From Lentisphaeria bacterium (GTDB lineage: Bacteria > Verrucomicrobiota > Lentisphaeria > Oligosphaerales > JAFGRS01): DNA of 8,519 nucleotides. The notes beneath the pieces are model-generated. The model was not told the origin of the DNA and did no database searches. It saw nothing but the letters and a program-made list of their open reading frames with translations. Position 1 is the stretch's first letter; each line of letters opens with the position of its first letter. The translations under genes were made by a program, and so were the position numbers. Shown in pieces: positions 1 to 6,505 of this stretch. The stretch is from NCBI GenBank assembly GCA_016935045.1, contig JAFGRS010000075.1, positions 1 through 8,519 on the forward strand. The letters run 5' to 3'.

Positions 1-1
1 G

Positions 2-871
2 GGCAGGGCCGCCCTGGACGCCGGCAAACACGTCTACGGCGAAAAACCGCTCACCGTCACCCGCGCCGAAGGCAGGGAACTGCTGCAGACCGCGGCCGCC
101 AAGGGGCTTCTGGCCGGCAGCGCCCCCGATACCTTCCTCGGCGGCGGCATCCAGACCTGCCGCAAGCTCATCGACGACGGCTGGATCGGGGAGCCCGTCG
201 CGGCCACGGCCTTCATGCTCTGCCACGGCCACGAGTCCTGGCACCCCGACCCCGAATTCTACTACGAGGTGGGCGGTGGGCCGATGTTCGACATGGGACC
301 CTACTACCTGACCGCCCTCGTCAACCTGTTGGGGCCCGTGCGACGGGTCACGGGATCGACCCGCATCAGCTTCCCGGAACGCCTCATCAGCAGCGAGAAA
401 AAGCGCGGCAAACGGGTCAAGGTCGAGGTCCCCACGCACGTGGCAGGCGTCATGGATTTCGCCTCGGGCGCGGTCGGCACCATTATCACCAGCTTCGACG
501 TCTGGGGACACGTGCTGCCCTTCATCGAGGTGCACGGCTCCATCGGCTCCCTCCTCGTACCCAACCCGAATTCCTTCGGCGGCCCCGTCAAGGTGCGCCT
601 GAGCCACGACAAGGAACCACAGTGGCGCGATGTGCCTCTGACCCACGCCTATACCGAAAACTGGCGCGGGATCGGGGTGGCGGACATGGCCTATGCCGTT
701 GCCTTCGGGCGCAAGCATCGGGCCGGCGGCGAACTGGCCTACCACGTGCTCGACCTGATGCACGCCTTCCACGACGCCTCCGACCAGGGACGCCACATCC
801 TCGTCGAGAGCCGCTGCGAGCGGCCCGCCCCGCTCCCCGTGGGCCTGCGCGAAGGCTCCCTGGATTCCTGA
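2..871 (+). CDS. Gfo/Idh/MocA family NAD(P)-dependent oxidoreductase, 5'-truncated by window edge
   Basis: The frame is already open at the first bases, so the start codon and most of the N-terminal Rossmann fold lie outside the window; 289 residues remain before TGA at 869-871. Visible residues 3-19 read AALDAGKHVYGEKPLTV, the segment holding the family's EKP motif (E14-K15-P16), whose lysine is a catalytic or cofactor-contacting residue. Residues 91-106 contain GGGPMFDMGPYYLTAL, the start of the C-terminal alpha/beta substrate domain. D97 matches the catalytic aspartate of inositol-dehydrogenase-type members, but the residue four further on, histidine there, is Y101 here, as in a GPYYLTAL subgroup. 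The family oxidises or reduces sugars, inositols and related compounds in the cytoplasm; the substrate cannot be told from sequence. No signal peptide can be judged because the N-terminus is missing. The next gene starts 426 bases downstream, so co-transcription is doubtful. Family assignment is firm; the reaction is unknown. Confidence 0.93.
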   Translation, partial: GRAALDAGKHVYGEKPLTVTRAEGRELLQTAAAKGLLAGSAPDTFLGGGIQTCRKLIDDGWIGEPVAATAFMLCHGHESWHPDPEFYYEVGGGPMFDMGPYYLTALVNLLGPVRRVTGSTRISFPERLISSEKKRGKRVKVEVPTHVAGVMDFASGAVGTIITSFDVWGHVLPFIEVHGSIGSLLVPNPNSFGGPVKVRLSHDKEPQWRDVPLTHAYTENWRGIGVADMAYAVAFGRKHRAGGELAYHVLDLMHAFHDASDQGRHILVESRCERPAPLPVGLREGSLDS

Positions 872-1146
872 AAGGCCGGACGCCGCAGGCACCGGGTGAC
901 TCCGGGGACACGGGGCCAGGCATGGCGCAGGCTCTCTTTCCCCCGGGTCCTCTGGGGCGTCTCGGTCCCAGCGGTCCTGTTGGTCGTCTCCGCCCTGCCG
1001 CCCTTTTCTTGAAGTCACGGCATCCACGGCCTATTGTTCTTTCATGGAAGTCCGCAGCGGCGGGAGTGGACTGGGTGTCTTGCCGCTGGAATGCATGCGC
1101 TGCCGCACCCCTTCCCGACCGTGCCGGTTCGAGTGCCGTCGCATCC

Positions 1147-1178
1147 GTGCCTGCTGCCCGCCGCGCGGGGATTGGCAC
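1147..1178. repeat. Two-tier inverted repeat (imperfect hairpin)
   Basis: GTGCC (1147-1151) pairs with GGCAC (1174-1178), and inside it CCCGC (1157-1161) pairs with GCGGG (1165-1169) around a CGC loop. The two stems are separated by an internal loop of 5 and 4 bases. It has no trailing T-run, so it does not look like an intrinsic terminator. In sequence this rich in GC, short stems of this kind can arise by chance. Confidence 0.4.
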
Positions 1179-1246
1179 ATGCCCTGCTCATTGCTTCCAC
1201 GGAACGCCGCAATCGCCATGCAGCCAACCCGTCATGACAAACAGCA

Positions 1247-1284
1247 TTGACGTTGTATGCCTGCCGCATGGCATGGAATGTCAA
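1247..1284 (+). promoter_or_regulatory. Hairpin abutting the ribosome binding site of the DUF2339 gene
   Basis: The arms 1247-1261 (TTGACGTTGTATGCC) and 1270-1284 (GGCATGGAATGTCAA) are complementary at 12 of 15 positions. As RNA, two further positions form G-U pairs, leaving one G-G mismatch and an 8-base loop (1262-1269). The last two bases of the 3' arm are the first two of the AAGGAGG ribosome binding site (1283-1289). A folded leader would therefore crowd or partly hide that site. It could equally be a DNA operator. The structure is seen directly; a regulatory role is inferred. Confidence 0.5.
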
Positions 1285-1289
1285 GGAGG
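1283..1289 (+). promoter_or_regulatory. Shine-Dalgarno site that fixes the DUF2339 start
   Basis: AAGGAGG lies 8 bases before ATG 1298. The same frame is open upstream, with possible starts at TTG 1247 and ATG 1268, but those have no comparable site. Starting at 1298 also puts a clean hydrophobic helix right at the N-terminus. Confidence 0.85.
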
Positions 1290-1297
1290 CCGGGGCC

Positions 1298-3886
1298 ATG
1301 GAAGAGTTTCTCATCACCCTGGGGGTGGTTGTGCTCGGGGTGCTTGTGGTCCTGAGCGTCTGGCGTCTGGTTCTTCTCGTTCTGATTCACCGCCGGCAGT
1401 GTGAGACGCAGCGGCGTCTGGGGGAAGTGGAGCGGCATCTGCGCCTGCTGGCAGCGGGGGAGGTTTCCGGCGTGAGCGAGGCCGAGGAGACGGCGGCCGC
1501 CGGCGCCGGCGCCGTTCCGGTTTCCGCTGCGGGGGCGGGGGTGCCGCGGAAGCCGGCGCTTCCGCCTCCGGTCCCCTCCGCTACGGGTCCCCTGCCGGGT
1601 GTGGCTGGCGCCGCAATCGCCGGGGCGGCAGCTACGGCGGGGGGAGTCGGTGGTCCTCTTCCCCCCTTACGGCCTGTCGTGGCGGGGCCTGCTCTTCCTC
1701 CCGTGCCCCCTTCTCCGGCGGTCCCGGCATCCGCCGCGGCCCCTGCGGAGGGACCGGCGCCTCCGGGTCCGGTGACGGAATCCCTGCACCGGGTCGAGCG
1801 GGCGGCCCTGACGATGCTCCGGAAGGCATGGAACTGGATCGTCGTCGGGGAGGAGTACCGCGATTCGGGCAAGACGGTGGAGTACGCGGTGGCGACCACC
1901 TGGCTTGTCCGTCTCGGCGTGGTCCTGATCGTGGTCGGGATCGGTTTTGGCCTGCGCTACAGCTTTGTCAAGGGCATCATTGGTCCGGGTGGGCGGGTGA
2001 CGTTGGGGGCGTTGGCCGGGGTGGCGCTGATTGGTGGGGGGCTGCGTCTGCTGGGGCGTCGGTATCATCTTCTCGGCCAGGGCCTCTGCGGCGGCGGCCT
2101 GGCGACGCTCTACGTGACCTTCTTTGCGGCCTATCACTTCGATCAGCTCTTCAGCGGCTGGGTGGCCTTCGGTCTGATGGGAGTGGTGACGGCGGCGGCG
2201 GGTGTGATCGCGGTCAGCGCGTCCTCGCTGCTGATCGCGGTCCTGGGGATCATCGGCGGCTACCTGACGCCCTTTGTGCTGACGGGCAGCGAGGCGGGAT
2301 ACGGCAGCTTCTTCGGCTACCTGCTGCTGCTGGGGTGCGGCATCCTGGCCATCAGCCATTTCCGGCAGTGGATCCTGCTGAACTACCTCGGCATGGGGTT
2401 CACCTACGTCCATGTTCTGCGCACCCTCCAGCTCCACTACCGACCCGAGCATTTCGCCCGGGTGATGCCCTTCCTGGTGTCCTTCTTCGTGCTCTATTCG
2501 GCGGTGACCATCGTCTACAACGTGGTGCACCGCCGACAGGGGACTCTCCTCGAGGTCCTGGGGCTGTTCCTGAACTCGGGGGTGTTTTTCGGCCTGGGTC
2601 AGGATCTGATCCGCAGGTCCTACGACCGCGAATGGGTGGCGTTGCTCACCGTCGCCCTGACCATGGTCTACGTCGGGCTGGTCTATGCCTTCCTGCTGCG
2701 GGGGTTGCGGGACCGGGCCCTGCTGCTGGCCCTGCTGGCGCTGGCCGGTTTCTACGCCGCCACGACCATGCCCCTGCTGCTGTCCCGTCAATGGCTCACG
2801 GTGAGCTGGGCCGTGCAGGCCTTCCTCATGGTGTGGCTGAGCCGGCGTCTGGACAGCCGTTTCCTGCAGGCACTCGGTTGTGTGCTCTACGGGATCGTGG
2901 TCTGGCGTCTCTTCCTGCTGGATTTCGCCGGGGCCTTTCGTCACGCCGGGGCGCCGCCGCCGTTGGAGCGCTATCTGCGCGATCTTGGCGAGCGGGTGTT
3001 GGTGTTCGGCGTTCCGGTGGCTTCCTTCGCCGGCGCCTGGCATCTGCATCGCCGTGCGCCCCGGATGGCCGGCACCCTCTCGGTCCCCCGGGAGGCGGAT
3101 ACCGGGGTGATGGTCCGGGATTCGGTGGGGATGGTGTGCTTCGTGGTGCTCGCGGCCCTGGCGGCGTTCGTGTATCTCCATCTCGAACTCAACCGGATGT
3201 TCGCGGTGGTGTTCGATCCCCTGCGCCTGCCGATGCTCACGGCGCTGTGGGTGGGCCTCGCCCTGGCGCTGCTGGCGGTTCGGGGCGGCATTCCCGGCGG
3301 TAGGTGGCTGGACGCCATGGTCTGGGTCGTCGTCGCGGTGATCCTGCTCAAGCTGCTCTGCGTCGACCTCGACGGCTGGCGGTTCTCCGGCGGCAGCTTC
3401 CGCTTCGGCGGGCCCTACTCCTGGCTCGAGGCGGCCATGCGCGTCCTCGATTTCGGCCTCGTCGTCGCCTTCGCCGCGGGCGTCGGATCCATGCTGCGCC
3501 GCGAGGGCCGCTTCGGCGGCCGGCTGTATGCCGGCATTGCCCTGGTCGTCGCGTTCGTCTATCTGACCATCGAGACCAATACCGTTCTGCATTTCTACGT
3601 GGCGGGACTGCGCCCGGGAGGCATCTCCATCCTCTGGTCCCTCTTCGCCCTCGGCATGGTGGTCGGCGGCGTCGCCGGGGGGGCCCGGTCCCTGCGCCTG
3701 TGCGGGTTGCTGCTGTTTGCCGTCGTGGGCCTGAAGGTCTTCTTCGTGGACCTGGCACACCTGACCGCCGTCTACCGCATGGTGGCCCTCGTGGCCATGG
3801 GCATCATCATCCTGCTGGGTTCGTTCATCTACCTGAAAAACGCCGAGCGCTTCCTGCACTCGGGAGAGACGGGAGACAGACCGTGA
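1298..3886 (+). CDS. DUF2339 family polytopic inner-membrane protein
   Basis: An 862-residue, very hydrophobic protein. Residues about 3-30 form a first membrane helix, followed by a charged segment (about 31-54, rich in R, Q and E) and then a low-complexity Pro/Ala/Gly linker (about 55-160). From about 200 onward there are many membrane helices to the C-terminus. The first core stretch carries the hallmarks I associate with DUF2339: TTWLVRLGVVLIVVGIGFGL (200-219), then a GIIGPGGRVTLG segment (226-237) and a GGGLATLYVTFFAAY segment (265-279). Length and order fit the family, which is usually around 850-1000 residues. The biochemical function is unknown. It overlaps the following DUF3999 gene by four bases (GTGA); these two families are often found together, which suggests one membrane complex. 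I chose ATG 1298 because AAGGAGG sits 8 bases before it. The first two thirds of the gene look richer in G-ending codons than the last third. Confidence 0.88.
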   Translation: MEEFLITLGVVVLGVLVVLSVWRLVLLVLIHRRQCETQRRLGEVERHLRLLAAGEVSGVSEAEETAAAGAGAVPVSAAGAGVPRKPALPPPVPSATGPLPGVAGAAIAGAAATAGGVGGPLPPLRPVVAGPALPPVPPSPAVPASAAAPAEGPAPPGPVTESLHRVERAALTMLRKAWNWIVVGEEYRDSGKTVEYAVATTWLVRLGVVLIVVGIGFGLRYSFVKGIIGPGGRVTLGALAGVALIGGGLRLLGRRYHLLGQGLCGGGLATLYVTFFAAYHFDQLFSGWVAFGLMGVVTAAAGVIAVSASSLLIAVLGIIGGYLTPFVLTGSEAGYGSFFGYLLLLGCGILAISHFRQWILLNYLGMGFTYVHVLRTLQLHYRPEHFARVMPFLVSFFVLYSAVTIVYNVVHRRQGTLLEVLGLFLNSGVFFGLGQDLIRRSYDREWVALLTVALTMVYVGLVYAFLLRGLRDRALLLALLALAGFYAATTMPLLLSRQWLTVSWAVQAFLMVWLSRRLDSRFLQALGCVLYGIVVWRLFLLDFAGAFRHAGAPPPLERYLRDLGERVLVFGVPVASFAGAWHLHRRAPRMAGTLSVPREADTGVMVRDSVGMVCFVVLAALAAFVYLHLELNRMFAVVFDPLRLPMLTALWVGLALALLAVRGGIPGGRWLDAMVWVVVAVILLKLLCVDLDGWRFSGGSFRFGGPYSWLEAAMRVLDFGLVVAFAAGVGSMLRREGRFGGRLYAGIALVVAFVYLTIETNTVLHFYVAGLRPGGISILWSLFALGMVVGGVAGGARSLRLCGLLLFAVVGLKVFFVDLAHLTAVYRMVALVAMGIIILLGSFIYLKNAERFLHSGETGDRP

Positions 3887-5271
3887 AAGCCCTGGCACTC
3901 GTCGCCTTCGTCCTGGTGCCCGCCCTCGCCGGGGAGGAATTCGCCACTCTGCGACCAACGGCCGGAGGCGTCCACCGGGAAGCCCTGGCCACCATCTTCT
4001 TCGACCGGGATGTCTATGGCGCCACACGCGATGCCTTCCCGGATGTCCGCGTCCTCACGGCGGAAGGGCAGGCCGTGCCCTTCCGCCTGGATCTGCACCG
4101 CGAACTCCGCACGGCCTTCAGCGAACGCTTCGCCAAGGGAAACGTACGCCAGTTGACGGCCGCGGCCGACAATCGGCTGGAGGTCCTCCTTGCGCCCCCC
4201 GACCCCGAGCTGAGCGGGGTCGAGGACACCCCCCCGTGGTGCCTCGAAGTGCTCACGCCGCTGACCGATTTCGAGAAGTCCGTGTCCGTGTCCGTGCAGC
4301 GTGCCGGCCAATGGGAACCGCTGGTCGAGGAGCAGACCCTGTACGACTACCGGCGTTTCATGGATGTGCGCTCCTGCCGTATCCTCCTGCCGGAAGCGCC
4401 TGCGGCGGATCTGTACCGTGTGGTCGTGCGCGACGTCACCGATGCCGACGCCTCCGCCTTCGTGGAACTGACGCGTCGCAGCGGGGGCGGCGCCCTGGAC
4501 CAGGAGACCATCCGGAGTGTTCTGCGGAAGAGAGACTTCCGCATCGATGCCATACGCTTCGGCTACCGGGTCCGCAGGGATCGGGAGACGGCGCCGGCGA
4601 CGCGGGAATACCCCCTGCACATCCTCGAGAAGACCGAGGACCCCGAAGCCAAGACGACGGTGCTGACGGTGGCCTGCGACCGCCTCCCCGTGCGCGAGAT
4701 CGTGTTCCACACCGACAGCCGGAACTTCAGCCGGACAGTCACGGTGGAGACGCGTGAAGCAGACGCGGACGGAGTGGTGCTGTGGCGGCGCCTGGGATCC
4801 GGCAACATTCGTGTCCTCCGCTTCCGCGAAATCCAGGAAGCCCTGCTTTCCGTGCCGCTGCGGGAGTCCCGGCCGGAAGCCCTGCGGATCACGGTGGAGA
4901 ACCGGGATTCGCCCCCCATCGGGATCGCGGGGGTCACCGGCGTCTGTTCCGTGCATCGCGTGCTGTTCCTTGCCGAGCCGGAGGTTGCGTACCTCCTGGC
5001 ATATGGCAGTGCCAAGGCGGGAGCGCCACGCTACGACGCGGAGGTCCTGGGACGGCTCGCGGCGCTGGCCGAGGGGGAGACAACGGTGCTCGAGCTGGCT
5101 CCCGTGGGTGAGCGCACGCCGACTCCGGGGCCCGGGCCGCTGGCGCGCCTGTTTGAGAGCAAGCTGACCATCGGGGCTGCCATCGCCCTGGTACTGGCGG
5201 TCCTGGGCTATGCCATGCTGAGGGCCCTGCGCGGCATGGACCGCGCCGGTACGGGTCCGGGGGATGCTTAG
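3883..5271 (+). CDS. DUF3999 family protein, secreted and anchored by a C-terminal membrane helix
   Basis: A 462-residue protein starting at GTG 3883, which overlaps the TGA of the DUF2339 gene by four bases, so translation is probably coupled. GGGAGA at 3871-3876, 6 bases upstream, can serve as ribosome binding site. The N-terminus MKALALVAFVLVPALA followed by GEE is a classic signal peptide with likely cleavage after A16. The long middle part is predicted periplasmic, rich in beta-type segments and lacking obvious catalytic motifs. The segment at about 45-72 (YGATRDAFPDVRVLTAEGQA and VPFRL) resembles the N-terminal DUF3999 pattern, in which a VY-type residue pair is followed by a DLRV-like motif and VPxxL. 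Residues about 427-447 form a single membrane helix, followed by a short basic tail. Function is unknown; the pairing with DUF2339 suggests a periplasmic partner of that membrane protein. Its stop codon overlaps the convergent etfA stop. Confidence 0.8.
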   Translation: MKALALVAFVLVPALAGEEFATLRPTAGGVHREALATIFFDRDVYGATRDAFPDVRVLTAEGQAVPFRLDLHRELRTAFSERFAKGNVRQLTAAADNRLEVLLAPPDPELSGVEDTPPWCLEVLTPLTDFEKSVSVSVQRAGQWEPLVEEQTLYDYRRFMDVRSCRILLPEAPAADLYRVVVRDVTDADASAFVELTRRSGGGALDQETIRSVLRKRDFRIDAIRFGYRVRRDRETAPATREYPLHILEKTEDPEAKTTVLTVACDRLPVREIVFHTDSRNFSRTVTVETREADADGVVLWRRLGSGNIRVLRFREIQEALLSVPLRESRPEALRITVENRDSPPIGIAGVTGVCSVHRVLFLAEPEVAYLLAYGSAKAGAPRYDAEVLGRLAALAEGETTVLELAPVGERTPTPGPGPLARLFESKLTIGAAIALVLAVLGYAMLRALRGMDRAGTGPGDA

Positions 5272-6491
5272 GGCTGAGGCGGCCGCTCGTTGCGGAGTTC
5301 GCGCAGGAGTGCGGGGATCATCTCGAAGAGGTCACCCACCACCGCATAGTCGGCCATTCCCAGGATGGGCGCGTCCGGGTCACGGTTGATGGCCACCACA
5401 AGGTCGCTGTTCTGCATCCCGACGATGTGCTGGATGGCCCCCGAGATCCCACAGGCCACGTACACCTTGGGCTGAACGGTCGTCCCCGTCTGACCCACCT
5501 GGTGCGGATAGGGCAGCCATCCCGCGTCAACCACGGCGCGACTGGCGCCCAGGACCCCTCCCAGAGCCCTGGCCAGCTCCGCCACCAGGGAGACCCCGGC
5601 GGGGCCCCCGACCCCATACCCCGCCGAGACGATGACCTCCGCCTCCCGCAGGTCGACGCCTGCGGCAGCCCGGGGGACGAAATCCAGCCACTGGAAGGAG
5701 GCGGCTGCGAGGGGCGCCGGCAACGCCAGGCGATGGATGGGACCGCTGCGGGACGCGTCCGCCGTGGGCCTGGGCAGCACACCGGGCCGGACCGTCGCCA
5801 TCTGCGGCCGGTGGCGTTCGCAGGTGATCGTCGCCAGGATGTTGCCGCCGAAGGCCGGACGGGTCTGCAGCAGCAACCCCGTCTCGGCATCCACGCGCAG
5901 CTCCGTGCAGTCGGCCGTGAGTCCCGTGTGCACCTCGACCGCGACCCGCGGCAGCAGGGCGCGGCCGATGGCCGTGGCGCCCCCGAGCAGAATCCCGGGC
6001 CGATGCTCCCGGATGAGGGCCGACAGAAGCAGGGACCATCGGCGGTCATCATAACGGTCGAGTCCCTCGGCCTCGACGCAGTACACCTCGTCGGCACCGA
6101 AGGCGATGGCCTCTCCAGGACTCCGGACCAGACCGCTGCCGAGAAGCACCGCGCCGACACGCACTCCCAGGGCCGCGGCCAGGGAAGGGGCCAGCCCGAG
6201 AAGTTCCCGCGACACCGACACCAACCGATCCCCATCCGGCTCGCGCTCGCAGAAGACCCAGACGTCCCCCCGGGGCCCCTCGGGCACACCGGCCCCCGCA
6301 CCGGCTGCCACCCGCTCGATCGCCCCGAAACGCTTGCAGGCCGGGATGCAGGAGCCGCACAGGGTGCAGGCGTCGTAGTCGATGACGGCCTTGCCGTCCT
6401 GCATGCGAATGGCGCCGAAGGGACAGGCCTTCACGCACAGGGTGCATCCCCTGCAACGGTCGGCGATGATCCTGATCCCGGGCCCGGCCAC
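5268..6491 (-). CDS. etfA: Electron transfer flavoprotein alpha subunit with N-terminal 2x[4Fe-4S] ferredoxin domain
   Basis: A 407-residue fusion. Residues 1-60 are a bacterial-type ferredoxin with cysteines C13, C16, C19, C23 and C42, C45, C48, C52, each set spaced C-x2-C-x2-C-x3-C, which predicts two 4Fe-4S clusters. Residues about 75-250 are the ETF alpha N-terminal domain, including RPAFGGNI (211-218) and RPQMATVRPGV (228-238). Residues about 284-400 are the FAD-binding domain with GASRAVVDAG (315-324), QVGQTG (331-336), CGISGAIQHIVGM (347-359) and AINRDPDAPI (367-376), all intact. ETF alpha and beta normally form a cytoplasmic heterodimer passing electrons between dehydrogenases and partners. 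Versions with this ferredoxin domain are known from anaerobes, including the bifurcating lactate dehydrogenase and caffeyl-CoA reductase complexes. The start is GTG 6491, with AGGGGAGG 6 bases before it, 12 bases after the trpS stop. No etfB lies on either side, so the partner must be encoded elsewhere. Confidence 0.95.
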   Translation of the reverse strand: MAGPGIRIIADRCRGCTLCVKACPFGAIRMQDGKAVIDYDACTLCGSCIPACKRFGAIERVAAGAGAGVPEGPRGDVWVFCEREPDGDRLVSVSRELLGLAPSLAAALGVRVGAVLLGSGLVRSPGEAIAFGADEVYCVEAEGLDRYDDRRWSLLLSALIREHRPGILLGGATAIGRALLPRVAVEVHTGLTADCTELRVDAETGLLLQTRPAFGGNILATITCERHRPQMATVRPGVLPRPTADASRSGPIHRLALPAPLAAASFQWLDFVPRAAAGVDLREAEVIVSAGYGVGGPAGVSLVAELARALGGVLGASRAVVDAGWLPYPHQVGQTGTTVQPKVYVACGISGAIQHIVGMQNSDLVVAINRDPDAPILGMADYAVVGDLFEMIPALLRELRNERPPQP

Positions 6492-6497
6492 CCCGCG

Positions 6498-6505
6498 CCT
6501 CCCCT
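6498..6505 (-). promoter_or_regulatory. Shine-Dalgarno site of etfA, overlapping the trpS stop codon
   Basis: On the minus strand AGGGGAGG (6505 down to 6498) ends 6 bases before GTG 6491 and shares its first two bases, AG, with the trpS TAG stop (6506-6504). This fixes the GTG as the start and ties etfA translation closely to the end of trpS. Confidence 0.8.

Larger units (their letters stand above)
872..1297. other. Intergenic region with several inverted repeats, no convincing gene
   Basis: These 426 bases separate the oxidoreductase from the DUF2339 gene. No reading frame here resembles a known protein. I see no intrinsic terminator: the T-rich run at 1004-1010 has no good stem directly before it. 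Inverted repeats are present at 1055-1061/1082-1088 (CAGCGGC/GCCGCTG), at 1147-1178 as a two-tier stem, and at 1247-1284 next to the ribosome binding site (listed separately). A short hydrophobic frame at 896-1012 is discussed as a finding only. No clear sigma70 promoter was found: TTGACG at 1247 has a TGGAAT-like partner only 21 bases away. Confidence 0.6.

Noticed and set aside
1004..1010. Intrinsic terminator for the oxidoreductase gene at the T-rich run
   Set aside because: No stable stem ends directly before the T-run; the best GCGG/CCGC pairing is 4 bp with a very long loop.
1247..1279. Sigma70 promoter TTGACG with TGGAAT for the DUF2339 gene
   Set aside because: The spacing is 21 bases and the -10 match is only 4 of 6; the bases are better explained as part of the hairpin.
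1247..1297. Upstream start (TTG 1247 or ATG 1268) for the DUF2339 protein
   Set aside because: Neither has a ribosome binding site, while ATG 1298 has AAGGAGG at ideal spacing.
1667..4027. Long minus-strand open frame opposite the DUF2339 gene
   Set aside because: Its product is a His/Gln/Arg/Pro-rich composition with no domain, as expected from the antisense of GC-rich membrane-protein codons.
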